Shown here one piece after another: positions 10,531-19,600 of a stretch of DNA of 64,000 bases; within the stretch, counting starts at the first letter, position 1, and the number at the start of each line of letters is the position of its first letter. Source of the stretch: Corynebacterium pseudopelargi (GTDB lineage: Bacteria > Actinomycetota > Actinomycetes > Mycobacteriales > Mycobacteriaceae); assembly GCF_003814005.1 (NCBI RefSeq), contig NZ_CP033898.1:868001-932000 (forward strand). The letters run 5' to 3'. Both the position numbers and the translations under genes were made by a program. The notes beneath the pieces were generated by a model. That model saw nothing but the letters and a program-made list of their open reading frames with translations, ran no database searches and was not told the origin of the DNA.

Positions 10531-11538
10531 GTGTTTCACCTTCGAGCAAAAAGCCTTGCGGGGGTCATGCTTTTAGCCTGCACGGCCTTGTTACATCCCT
10601 CCGTGGCATCAGCGCAAAACGCTGAGGCTGAAGTGGCCGCGTGGACCGGCATGGACGCGCCCATGGCTGCAAGCAAGACGTTGCCAGGGGCGGCGCTGCG
10701 GGCGTCGACAAGCCCCTATGCCAGCCCGATGGGCGCAAATCATGACTGTGAAACCACGTCAGACGAGCCGCCGGTGGTGCTCATTCACGGCATGACCTCA
10801 AATTCCTATGCCTCCTTCGGCGCCATCGCTCCGGCGTTGGCGGCGCAGGGCAAGTGCGTGTTTGCGCTGAACTATGGCTACTACGGCACAGACGCTGTCG
10901 CTGGATCCTCGGTGGCAGGCTCATTGCCGGGATTTTTTGGGCTTGGCCCGATGCAAGCTTCGCTTGAAGAGATCAACGGGCAGGTTGCTCAGATCAAGGC
11001 GCACACCGGAGCCGAAAAAGTAGACCTGGTGGGCTGGTCTGAAGGTGGGGCACTGGCCGCGGCGTATGCAAAGCAAGACAAGGGCGATGTGCGTACTGTC
11101 GTGTCGATTGCAGGGGTGCTAAGAGGCACTACGGTGCTTGGCATCTCAAACCTGCTAGCACGTGGCGATGCGATGGGAATGGATACCGGGCGAGTTATTT
11201 CTGCAGGTCTTGGCCCAGCAGGCAATGATCTGTTAGAAGAATCTGCCTTTATGACTGCCCTGAAAGAAGGCGGTATCGAGGTGCCGGGCGTGCGATATGT
11301 TGCGATTTCTACCCTGTACGACGAAGCGGCAACCCCGCTCAGCGCGACGCAATTCAATGGGGGAGAGTATCGAAATATCGTGGTCCAACACGAATGCCCT
11401 CAAGATCGCGTTGATCATCTTGGCATGCCGTATGATCCGCGAACCATCGCCTTTGTTGCAGAGGCTTTAGGCGTTCCCGTGACGGTGCCGTGTGTAAAAA
11501 ATGTCGGTCCTGCTGCAGGTTTGAGGCAACCGGCCTAG
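10531..11538 (+). CDS. Secreted alpha/beta-hydrolase lipase/esterase, copy 2
   Basis: 335-residue paralogue of the preceding lipase. It starts at GTG after AAAGGAG. The signal peptide MFHLRAKSLAGVMLLACTAL ends near VASAQ. Conserved elements are VVLIHGMTSNSYASFGAIAP, nucleophile VGWSEGGALAA (Ser near 170), TLYDEAATPLSATQFN and QDRVDHLGMPYD. The nucleophile elbow differs from copy 1 (Glu for Ala after Ser). It carries one CGTCGACAAGC copy at 10703-10713. Substrate preference cannot be read; exported lipases of this family act on host or medium acylglycerols. No clear terminator follows. Confidence 0.87.
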   Translation: MFHLRAKSLAGVMLLACTALLHPSVASAQNAEAEVAAWTGMDAPMAASKTLPGAALRASTSPYASPMGANHDCETTSDEPPVVLIHGMTSNSYASFGAIAPALAAQGKCVFALNYGYYGTDAVAGSSVAGSLPGFFGLGPMQASLEEINGQVAQIKAHTGAEKVDLVGWSEGGALAAAYAKQDKGDVRTVVSIAGVLRGTTVLGISNLLARGDAMGMDTGRVISAGLGPAGNDLLEESAFMTALKEGGIEVPGVRYVAISTLYDEAATPLSATQFNGGEYRNIVVQHECPQDRVDHLGMPYDPRTIAFVAEALGVPVTVPCVKNVGPAAGLRQPA

Positions 11539-11581
11539 AAAGCTGCAAAATTTCCTCTCTCCAGTTGCGTCCATCGAATAC

Positions 11582-11605
11582 CTGTTCTATATTCGTGGTG
11601 AACAG
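11582..11605 (+). promoter_or_regulatory. Promoter with inverted repeat upstream of HNH gene
   Basis: CTGTTC (11582-11587) and GAACAG (11600-11605) flank a TATATT -10-like hexamer. A further GAACAG overlaps the GTG start region. This could be an operator; the regulator is unknown. Confidence 0.4.
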
Positions 11606-11625
11606 TCCAACTGGGGAGGGGAACA

Positions 11626-12735
11626 GTGGGGAAATTCAAGCACCAGCAACACAGCAGCGCAGGAGACTTCCAGCGCCGAATCAACGAACTCAATATCGAA
11701 TTCTGGATCGCACAGCACCCTGAAGATGCCGCCGATTTTCATACGCAGCTCGACCGGATAGCCGGTGAGATGAATATCAGCCGCCATGATGTCAGGATCG
11801 GTATGCGTATCGGGGTGCTGCTTCGCAGGTTTGCGCAGTTCGCGCAGTGTATTCGCGATCACGGCTATCACGTGAACATGGCAAAGCTCAGCACCGTGGA
11901 ACAGCACGTAGTCGCGATCCAGCCCGAACACGAGCCTCAAGTCGAGCAATTCCTGATCGAATACTTCACGCCAACCGTCGATGATGAAGTCCTGCCGCAG
12001 CCAGCAACGATTGCAAAGCATCTAAGAAGCTTTATCGCCACCATCGATGAGCAAGCCGCGAAATCGCCACGAGGTAACCAACAACGTCGGGCCCGCTTCA
12101 TTAGAAACCACAACGGCACCACCCGTTTTAGTGCCAACCTTTCCGATGTTGAAGCCGCGAAGCTCCAAGCCGTGCTGAAAAAGGAACAACGTGAGGGCAT
12201 GGAACTTGTCGATGCGTTTGCCAAAGCCCTCGACTCGCGCACCATAACCAAGGTTCACCTGCACCTTTTCAAAGACCAAGCCGGCATTTATCACCTGCTT
12301 GGCTCTGGGCCGCTTTTCGACGCCCCCGCGCTCGTAGCCAAAGCAACCCCGAGCGAAATCGACGCGAGTGCTTCTACTGCCGAATACAGGCCCACGCCAG
12401 AGATCAGAAAAATGGTGCAGCTTCTCGACGGTACCTGCCGCTACCCAGGCTGCTCGCGGCCCGCACAGGAATGCGACCTTGACCACGTGATTAATTATGA
12501 CGAAGGTGGCCCGACCGAACCTTCGAATCTTGCATGCCTCTGCCGCTTCCATCACACGATGAAAACCTCAGGCAGGGTTCACTACACACTGCATAAAGAC
12601 CGCACAATCACCTGGTATTTCGGCGAAAATACTAAAACCACCAAGCCGCACGGTGAAGCAATTCCTCGGGCAATGTTTTCCCAAACGTGGGCTGAACACG
12701 AAAACAAGCGCATCAAGCTCCGCCGATCCGCCTAG
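11626..12735 (+). CDS. DUF222 / HNH endonuclease signature protein (13E12-like)
   Basis: 369-residue protein of the family common in multiple copies in actinobacterial genomes. The C-terminus holds the HNH nuclease: CRYPGCSRPAQECDLDHV, then NLACLCRFHH, with zinc-type Cys pairs. The N-terminal two thirds is the DUF222-type helical region (QQRRARFIRNHNGTTRFSANLS, AKLQAVLKKEQREG). The start is GTG with GGGGAGGGG before it. It carries two CGTCGANAAGC copies (12312, 12420). Family members resemble repeat or mobile-associated ORFs, but no ends, target duplication or partner genes are visible, so it is treated as a stand-alone gene. Confidence 0.85.
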   Translation: MGKFKHQQHSSAGDFQRRINELNIEFWIAQHPEDAADFHTQLDRIAGEMNISRHDVRIGMRIGVLLRRFAQFAQCIRDHGYHVNMAKLSTVEQHVVAIQPEHEPQVEQFLIEYFTPTVDDEVLPQPATIAKHLRSFIATIDEQAAKSPRGNQQRRARFIRNHNGTTRFSANLSDVEAAKLQAVLKKEQREGMELVDAFAKALDSRTITKVHLHLFKDQAGIYHLLGSGPLFDAPALVAKATPSEIDASASTAEYRPTPEIRKMVQLLDGTCRYPGCSRPAQECDLDHVINYDEGGPTEPSNLACLCRFHHTMKTSGRVHYTLHKDRTITWYFGENTKTTKPHGEAIPRAMFSQTWAEHENKRIKLRRSA

Positions 12736-12777
12736 CGACACGCCCACCAGCCTGCAGAAAAAGCCACAAGGCGCGTT

Positions 12778-12783
12778 TACGAT
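12778..12783 (+). promoter_or_regulatory. -10 element (TACGAT) of sepIVA, leaderless
   Basis: TACGAT ends six bases before ATG 12790, so the transcript should begin at or next to the start codon. Confidence 0.6.
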
Positions 12784-12789
12784 GGAGAC

Positions 12790-13500
12790 ATGTACCGCGT
12801 ATTCGAAAGCCTTGATGAACTAGTTCAAACCGTAGAGCAAGCCTACGGCGTACCCATGACTTCCAACTGCATGGTTCCGCGTAACGAAATGCTCGCACTC
12901 CTCGACGATCTGCGAAACGCTTTGCCTGTAGAGCTCGACGATGCCCAAGATGTGCTCGACCAGCGCGATGAAATTATCCGCGGTGCCGAAGAACGCGCCA
13001 ATAGCACCATCGAACAGGCCAGCACCGAAGCTGCTGATCTTGTAGAAGGCGCACGCCAAGACTCCGAAGCCATGGTCGCAGACGCAGAAAACCGTTCACA
13101 TGCAGCGGTGGCCAAAGCCGAAGATGAAGCCGACCGCATCGTTGGAAGCGCACGCCGCGAAGCTGAAGATACTGTGGCCCGTGCCCAAGCAGAGGCAGAT
13201 CGCCTCGTTGCAAATGGCAATGAGCAGTACCAGCGCAGCGTCGATGAGGGTCTTGCCGAGCAACACCGTTTAGTTAGCGAATCTGAGGTAGTCCGTCGCG
13301 CAGACGAAGAAGCGCACCGCATTGTTGATGCTGCACACGCAGATTCCAACCGCTTGCGACAAGAATGTGATGCGTTTGTAGAAAACAAGCTCGCTGAGTT
13401 TGAAGAAGCCCTTTCTTCCACGCTTCGTACCGTTGCACGAGATCGTCGCGCTTTGCGCAGTGGCGCAGGTGCTTCGGGCACAAGGAGCTATGAGGGGTAG
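12790..13500 (+). CDS. sepIVA: DivIVA-domain septation protein SepIVA-like
   Basis: 236-residue protein: a short N-terminal DivIVA-like part (MYRVFESLDELVQTVEQAYGVPMT, NCMVPRNEMLALLDDLR) followed by a long Ala/Glu/Arg-rich coiled coil (about residues 50-215) with ARRxAEDxVARA-type heptads. Mycobacterial SepIVA, essential for division and cell-wall growth, lies in the same place upstream of DUF177 and rnc, so context supports orthology. It probably acts at the inner face of the membrane near the septum. Nine bases separate it from the next gene, suggesting an operon with DUF177 and rnc. Confidence 0.82.
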   Translation: MYRVFESLDELVQTVEQAYGVPMTSNCMVPRNEMLALLDDLRNALPVELDDAQDVLDQRDEIIRGAEERANSTIEQASTEAADLVEGARQDSEAMVADAENRSHAAVAKAEDEADRIVGSARREAEDTVARAQAEADRLVANGNEQYQRSVDEGLAEQHRLVSESEVVRRADEEAHRIVDAAHADSNRLRQECDAFVENKLAEFEEALSSTLRTVARDRRALRSGAGASGTRSYEG

Positions 13501-13509
13501 AATTCAACG

Positions 13510-14019
13510 GTGATGAATAACGAATCTTCACCGTATGTGTTCGATGTTGGAAACGCCCTTCGTAGTGGCATCACGGAAGTGTTGCTTAACGAAGGGCCTA
13601 CTCCGGTGCGTGTAGGCCCGGAAATGATCGCGGTCCCGGAGGGGAAGCAGGTTCGCGTTGAGGCGCGAATCAACCCGCTTGGAGACGCGGTGATGGTGGA
13701 CGCAACGCTTGATGCTGAGCTTGAGGGGCAGTGCGTTCGCTGCCTTGCTGATTTGCGTCCCCACTTGCATCTCGATGTGCAGGAAGTATTCGGCGTGGAC
13801 GAGGACTTCATTCAGGGCGATGATCCTGAAGACGATGAGGTGCCACCGCTGATTGAACGTGACACCGTTGACCTTCAACAGCTTTTCCTTGATGAAGCTG
13901 GCCTGAATTTGCCCTTCAGTCCCGTGTGTGAGGGCGAGTGTGAAGGTGATGTGCCTGAGCCTGACACTGAAGAAGAAGTTCGTGACATTCGCTGGGCTGG
14001 ATTGGAGAAGTTCCTGTGA
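13510..14019 (+). CDS. DUF177 (YceD-type) protein
   Basis: 169 residues. The N-terminus SSPYVFDVGNALRSG and the central GQCVRCLADLRPHLHLDVQEVF match DUF177/YceD, linked in other bacteria to 23S rRNA/50S precursor accumulation. The acidic C-terminus ends in DIRWAGLEKFL, the typical DPRWAAL-like tail. The start could be GTG 13510 or ATG 13513. In many bacteria this gene precedes rpmF; here it leads into rnc with a 4-bp overlap, the actinobacterial arrangement. Confidence 0.85.
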   Translation: MMNNESSPYVFDVGNALRSGITEVLLNEGPTPVRVGPEMIAVPEGKQVRVEARINPLGDAVMVDATLDAELEGQCVRCLADLRPHLHLDVQEVFGVDEDFIQGDDPEDDEVPPLIERDTVDLQQLFLDEAGLNLPFSPVCEGECEGDVPEPDTEEEVRDIRWAGLEKFL

Positions 14020-14777
14020 GCAGAAGGCGTCGAAAAGCTGCTGTTGAGGTCATGCACTTCGGCGACCTCGACTATGCGCCCTTGCTAGAGGCATTTGGGG
14101 TTGAGATTCCTGATGAGCTGCTCAATTTGGCGCTCACGCACCGTTCTTACGCCAACGAGAAGGGCTTTTTGCCCAACAATGAGCGCCTGGAGTTCCTCGG
14201 CGATGCGGTGCTGGGGCTTTCTGTGGCCGGCAGGCTTTTCGACGTCTACCCCTCGCGTCCGGAAAGTGATATTTCCAAGATGCGGGCCAGCATCGTGAGC
14301 CGCTATGCATTAGCGGAGGTGGCCAAAGAGATCGGGCTTGGTCAATATGTGCTGCTAGGCCGCGGTGAATTGCTCACTGGTGGCCGGGAAAAAGACTCAA
14401 TTTTGGCTGACACGATGGAAGCCATGCTGGGTGCGATTTATCGTGAGCATGGCTTTGAGGTGGCTCGTGAATCGGTGCTTCGTTTGTTCGAGTCGCGAAT
14501 TCAGCATGCCACTGCCGCGGATCGTCATTTGGATTGGAAGACTTCGCTGCAGGAGCGTCTGGCTGAGCTGAAGTTCCCTGTGGCTCGTTATGTCGCTGAG
14601 GTGGAAGGGCCTGATCACGAGCAGCAATTCACCTCGACGGTGATGGTTGCTGAGCATGCTTTGGGTCAGGGGCGTGGTCGAGCCAAGAAGTTTGCAGAGC
14701 AAGAGGCTGCGCGGTTGGCGGTTGAGGCGCTGGAGTCTGTGGAGCGCCAGCAAGAGATCGCGCGTTCTTTGTCTTAG
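14016..14777 (+). CDS. rnc: Ribonuclease III
   Basis: Cleaves double-stranded RNA in rRNA and mRNA maturation. 253 residues. The signature NERLEFLGDAVL is at about 55-66, with further catalytic acids in DTMEAMLGAIY. The C-terminal dsRNA-binding domain (about 178-246) ends with GRGRAKKFAEQEAARLAVEAL. The GTG start overlaps the TGA of the previous gene (GTGA), implying translational coupling; ATG 14052 is an alternative. Two CGTCGAAAAGC copies in opposite orientation (14028 and 14234) lie in its first 230 bp. Confidence 0.95.
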   Translation: MSRRRRKAAVEVMHFGDLDYAPLLEAFGVEIPDELLNLALTHRSYANEKGFLPNNERLEFLGDAVLGLSVAGRLFDVYPSRPESDISKMRASIVSRYALAEVAKEIGLGQYVLLGRGELLTGGREKDSILADTMEAMLGAIYREHGFEVARESVLRLFESRIQHATAADRHLDWKTSLQERLAELKFPVARYVAEVEGPDHEQQFTSTVMVAEHALGQGRGRAKKFAEQEAARLAVEALESVERQQEIARSLS

Positions 14778-14891
14778 TGCGCTGAGCAGCAGCGTTCGTG
14801 CCGTGACCTACCCGCATATCGGGTTGTGGGGTGTGTCATATTTGGCGTTGATGTTGTTCTAATGCATAACTCTGGGCTGGTGGGGGTTAGG

Positions 14892-16361
14892 ATGCTGCAC
14901 ATGGAAAGTGTCCAAACCTTCATCGCCAATGTGATCAATGACAAACTTTGGCTGTTTATCTCCTTCCTGCTGCTAGCCGCAGGTATCTACTTCGGTGTAC
15001 GCACCCTTGTCGTGCAGATCCGTATGATTCCCGAGATGTTCCGCTCGGTGGGCGAGAAGCCATCGGATTCTGCGACGGATGAAAAGGGCATCAGCGCATT
15101 CAAGGCTTTTAGCATCTCTGCTGCTTCCCGCGTGGGCACGGGCAACGTCGCCGGCGTGGCTGTTGCTATTACCGTTGGTGGTCCTGGCGCGGTGTTCTGG
15201 ATGTGGGTGGTGGCCCTTGTTGGTGGCGCCACGGCATTCGTTGAGTCGACCCTGGCACAGTTGTGGAAAACTCGTAACGCTGATGGCTCCTATCGTGGTG
15301 GCCCGGCGTATTACATGACTCGCGGCCTCAATGCTCGTTGGCTTGCGGTGATCTTCGCCTTCGCCATCACCTTCACTTATGGCTTTGTGTATAACTCGAT
15401 TCAGTCCAATTCGATTGCAGAGTCGATGGGTGAGTCTTTCGGGCAGGATGCTTTGTGGTTTAAGGCCTTGATTGGTTTGGTGCTTGCCATCATCACTGCG
15501 TTGATCATTTTCGGTGGTGTGCAGCGCATCGCTGATTTCACTCAGATCGTGGTGCCTGTGATGGCTGTTGCTTACCTGATCATCGGCATCGTGGTGGTAG
15601 CAGTGAACTTCCAGGAAGTTCCGGGGATGATCGCCGATATCGTCGGCAGCGCTTTGGGCTTCAAGGAGGTGCTGGGCGCAACACTGGGTCAGGCATTCTT
15701 GATGGGTATGCGCCGTGGTCTGTTCTCGAATGAGGCCGGTGAGGGTTCTGCGCCAAATGCTGCGGCAACTGCAACTGTGTCTCACCCCGTAAAGCAGGGT
15801 CTGGTGCAAACCTTGGGCGTGTACTTCGACACGATTCTGGTGTGCTCGATTACCGCGTTCATCATTTTGCTGAACAACCCCACCTATGGTGCAGAGGTTC
15901 AAGGCGCCACGCTGACGCAGCAGTCCTTGGCAGCAGAGCTCGGTGGCTGGGCCGTGCACTTTGTTACCTTGATCCTGTTCTTCTTGGCATTTTCTTCGGT
16001 GATCGGCAATACCTACCTTGCGCAGGCAAATATCGAGTACTTCACTGAGTCGAAGGTGGTTATGACCATCTTCCGCGTGGTGGTGTTGGCATGTGTGTTC
16101 TTAGGCGCGATTGGTTCGGTGCCGCTGGTGTGGGCTCTTGGCGATACCTTCGCCGCGATCATGGTCTTGATCAACCTCACCGCGATCATCCCGATGGCCG
16201 GTATTGCGGTGAAGCTGTTGGCGAATTACTCGGCGCAGAAGGCAAAGGGCTACGACCCGGTCTTCCACGAGGACATGTTGCCAGGTGTTCCCAATATTGA
16301 GTGCTGGGATGGCTCTGATCCGGTGACGCACCGCAACGGCCAAATTGTCAGGAGCGTGTAG
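14892..16361 (+). CDS. AGCS family sodium:alanine/amino-acid symporter
   Basis: About 489-residue membrane transporter that couples Na+ entry to uptake of alanine, glycine or related amino acids. Family motifs are GTGNVAGVAVAITVGGPGAVFWMW and the RNADGSYRGGPAYYMTRGL segment, with GMRRGLFSNEAGEGSAPNAAAT later. About ten or eleven hydrophobic helices are visible. The frame is open from 14826, but MLHMESVQTF at 14892 (or ATG 14901) fits the GGGG/AGG ribosome sites and family length. It lies between rnc and smc, where actinobacteria usually have mutM. It ends exactly where acyP begins. Confidence 0.92.
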   Translation: MLHMESVQTFIANVINDKLWLFISFLLLAAGIYFGVRTLVVQIRMIPEMFRSVGEKPSDSATDEKGISAFKAFSISAASRVGTGNVAGVAVAITVGGPGAVFWMWVVALVGGATAFVESTLAQLWKTRNADGSYRGGPAYYMTRGLNARWLAVIFAFAITFTYGFVYNSIQSNSIAESMGESFGQDALWFKALIGLVLAIITALIIFGGVQRIADFTQIVVPVMAVAYLIIGIVVVAVNFQEVPGMIADIVGSALGFKEVLGATLGQAFLMGMRRGLFSNEAGEGSAPNAAATATVSHPVKQGLVQTLGVYFDTILVCSITAFIILLNNPTYGAEVQGATLTQQSLAAELGGWAVHFVTLILFFLAFSSVIGNTYLAQANIEYFTESKVVMTIFRVVVLACVFLGAIGSVPLVWALGDTFAAIMVLINLTAIIPMAGIAVKLLANYSAQKAKGYDPVFHEDMLPGVPNIECWDGSDPVTHRNGQIVRSV

Positions 16362-16637
16362 ATGTCGACTCGTTTGACTGCTTGGGTGCATGGCCAGGTG
16401 CAAGGCGTTGGTTTTCGCTGGTGGACGTACTCTCAAGCCAAGGAGCTTGGTCTTGCGGGGTCCGCCACAAATCTGGCTGATGGTCGTGTGTGCGTGGTGG
16501 CCGAGGGGCCACAGCAGGCATGCGAGGAGTTGCTTGAGCGTTTAAGCGGGCAAGATCCTACGCGCCCGGGGCAAGTGGATTCGGTGATTGAGCGTTGGTC
16601 TGAGCCAAAAGGGGTGCGTGGGTTTAGCACGCAGTAG
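16362..16637 (+). CDS. acyP: Acylphosphatase
   Basis: 91-residue enzyme hydrolysing acyl phosphates such as acetyl or carbamoyl phosphate. The active-site loop VHGQVQGVGFRWWTYSQA contains the phosphate-binding turn and catalytic Arg, followed by TNLADGRVCVVAEG with the catalytic Asn. The ATG directly follows the symporter stop with no gap, so it is probably translated from the same message. A position just before smc is common in actinobacteria. Confidence 0.93.
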   Translation: MSTRLTAWVHGQVQGVGFRWWTYSQAKELGLAGSATNLADGRVCVVAEGPQQACEELLERLSGQDPTRPGQVDSVIERWSEPKGVRGFSTQ

Positions 16638-16654
16638 CAGCCCAAAGGCTCTGC

Positions 16655-16660
16655 TAAAAT
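16655..16660 (+). promoter_or_regulatory. -10 element (TAAAAT) of smc, leaderless
   Basis: TAAAAT ends seven bases before the GTG at 16668, and no ribosome-binding sequence is present. Confidence 0.65.
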
Positions 16661-16667
16661 TTCTCGG

Positions 16668-19600
16668 GTGTATTTGAAGTCGCTGACGTTAAAGGGTTTT
16701 AAGTCCTTCGCGTCGGCGACTTCTTTGAAGTTTGAGCCTGGGATCTGTGCAGTCGTAGGCCCGAATGGTTCGGGCAAGTCGAATGTGGTGGATGCGCTTG
16801 CCTGGGTGATGGGGGAGCAGGGGGCGAAGACGCTTCGCGGCGGGAAGATGGAAGACGTGATCTTCGCGGGTGCGGGGCAGCGTAAGCCTTTGGGGCGCGC
16901 CGAGGTCACGTTAACTATCGACAATGCCGATGGCGCTTTGCCCATCGAATACTCCGAGGTTTCGGTAACGCGCCGGATGTTCCGTGATGGCGCCAGCGAG
17001 TACGAGATTAATGGCCAGCGTGCTCGTTTGATGGATATCCAGGAGCTTTTGTCGGATTCTGGCATTGGCCGCGAGATGCACGTCATTGTTGGCCAGGGTC
17101 GGCTCGCGCAGATTTTGGAGTCGCGGCCGGAGGATCGCCGTGCCTTTATCGAGGAAGCCGCTGGGGTGCTCAAGCATAAGCGTCGAAAAGAAAAAGCTCA
17201 GCGCAAGCTCACTGGCATGCAGGCGAATCTGGATCGTCTGCAGGATCTGACTGAGGAGTTGAAAAAGCAGTTAAAGCCTTTGGCTCGTCAGGCAAAGGCG
17301 GCAAAGCGCGCTGCCACGGTCCAGGCTGATCTGCGCGAGTCTCGTTTGCGTTTAGCAGGCCATACGCTTTCGCAGCTTCACCTCGCCCACGAAACCCATG
17401 CCCAAGCCTTCAGTCAAGCAAGTGAGCTTCATGGCTCATTGCAGCACGATTTTCAGGTGGCGCAGGAATCCTTGCAGGAGGCTGAGGCTGCACTTTCTCG
17501 TACGCAACCTGAGGCTCAAGCAGCCCAGCGCCTCTGGTTTGATCTTTCGGCGTTAAGTGAGCGCATTGCGGCTACGTCTCGGGTGGCAAATGAGCGCGCT
17601 GAGCATTTTCAGCCCACGCCGTTTCCTGGTGAGGATCCCGCAAGTTTGCTCTCGCGGGCAGAGCATGCCGAGGCTGAACTAGGGCAGCTCAGCACGGCTG
17701 CGGAAATCGCCGCAGAGCGTCTCGATTCGATCCGTGAGGAGGTTGAGGAGCGCGCCGAGGCGGCGGCTGAAGCTGAGCGGGAGCACATGGCGCAGGTCCG
17801 TGCCATCGCTGATCACCGCGAGGGCGTGGTGCGTTTATTGGCGGCTCAGGAATCCACCGAGCAGCAATTGCAGGCAGCGCTTGCCGAGTCCCAGCGTTTG
17901 CATGAGCATCTAGCGGAGCAGCGTCGGCAATTGCACGCGGCTTCAGAAGAGCTTGAATTAAGCCAGCGCGATGCCCAGCAGCATTCCTTGGAACCTTTGC
18001 AAGAAGCTGCCGATGCCAGCGCTGTGGAGGCCGCTGCTGCGGAGGAGCGTCTGGAGCAGCTACGTGATCGTCGTGGAGCTTTAGAGCGCACGATCTCGAA
18101 GCTGGAATCACGCATTGAAACCCTCGAGGCCAATGCTCCGAAGCCTGGTGTGGAGGGCGATTTTGCTCCGCTGGCAAAGTTTCTTCGTGCTCAACCTGAG
18201 GCTCAGGTGGCGCTTTCTGCAGCTCTTGGCGCTTTTGCCCAGGCGGTGGTGGGCGACCCTTCTGCGCACTCTTGGGAAGATGTGGCGCGCACTGTGGTGG
18301 TGGAGCAAGGCCAGGGCGAGGCGTGGAGCCTTGATGTGGATTTGCCGCCCTATGCCTCTTGGCTCACAGATCATGTGCAGGTGGATGGGTCTGTTTCTTT
18401 GGCGGTTTATCGCTTGCTTGCCGACGTCGCGCTTTGCCCTTCCACCGACAAAGCCCAAGCCCTGGTGGCTGAAGATCCGCGTGTTCGCGCAGTAACCAAT
18501 GATGGCGTGCTGGTGGGGCAGGGCTGGATTGCGCTTGGCCGGGGTGAAAGGACCGCCCTCGATGTTGCTGCGCAGGTGGATCAAGCTCGCGAGGAATTGG
18601 CCAGTGCTGCTGAAGAGCTTGAGTCTTTATCGGGTGTGTTTGCTGGCGCAAAGCAGGCGGCAGAAGAATCTCGGGTGGCGCAGGCAAAAGCGCAAGTGGC
18701 GCTCAAAGAAGCGGCGCAGCGTGATCGCGCCCTGCAACAGCAGCAGGAACAATTAAGCTCCAGGCAGCAGGTGCTCCAACAGCAGGTGGAACGCACGCAG
18801 CAGCAGGTTGTGGCTGCCGAGGAGCGCATGAAAGATCTTGAGGCTCAAAAGGCTGCTACTGCGGATCGTTTATCGCGCGTTGAGGATGTTGAAGATGAGC
18901 CTTCGACTGAGGCTCGTGATGAGGCATCGGCGGCGCTGGCGCAGATTCGGGCCATGGAGATGGAGGCTCGTTTAAATGTTCGTGGCGCGCAGGACCGTGT
19001 AGAGCAGGCCAAGGCGAGTGCGGCGGGGTTGCGTCGAAAAGCAAGCTTTGCCCAACAAGCCAAGCAGCAGCATGAACGCGAGCAACATAAACGAGCCCAA
19101 CGCGCGCAGTTGGCCAAGACGGTGGCCGATTTAGCGGCTGAGATTGCTCAACGCACCGCCAAGGCCTTAGAAAAGGCCGCCAATAAACGCAGCGAATTGC
19201 AGCAGTTGCTTGAGGTGCACAAGGCCGCAGAGCAAAAGGCGCGGCGCGATGTTGAGGCGATTCGCCAGCGTGTCGAGCGTGCAGCGCAGCAACGCCACGA
19301 GGCTGAATTGGCGGTGGGGCAGGCTAGGGTTCGTTTGGAAGAAGCCCAACTGAAGTTGAGTGAGCAAACTGGTGTGCCGGCCCAGAACATCATCGAAGAT
19401 TTTGCTCCCGAGGAAGATTTCGATGTTGAGCAGGAGCGGGCGCGCCTTCAGCAGGCAGAGCGCGATCTGCGATCCTTGGGCAAAATCAACCCCTTGGCGC
19501 TTGAAGAATATAAGGCTTTGGAAGAACGCTATGAGTTCTTATCCACCCAATTGGCTGATGTGGAGCAGGCCCGTAAGGATTTGCGCGGGGTAATCCACGA

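Noticed and set aside
11626..12735. HNH gene as part of a mobile element or prophage
   Set aside because: No terminal repeats, target duplication, integrase or phage genes were found around it.
14973..15959. Long open frame (328 codons) on the minus strand inside the AGCS symporter
   Set aside because: It lies fully opposite a clear transporter gene, has no start signals or recognisable domain, and its composition follows the complement of the symporter codons.
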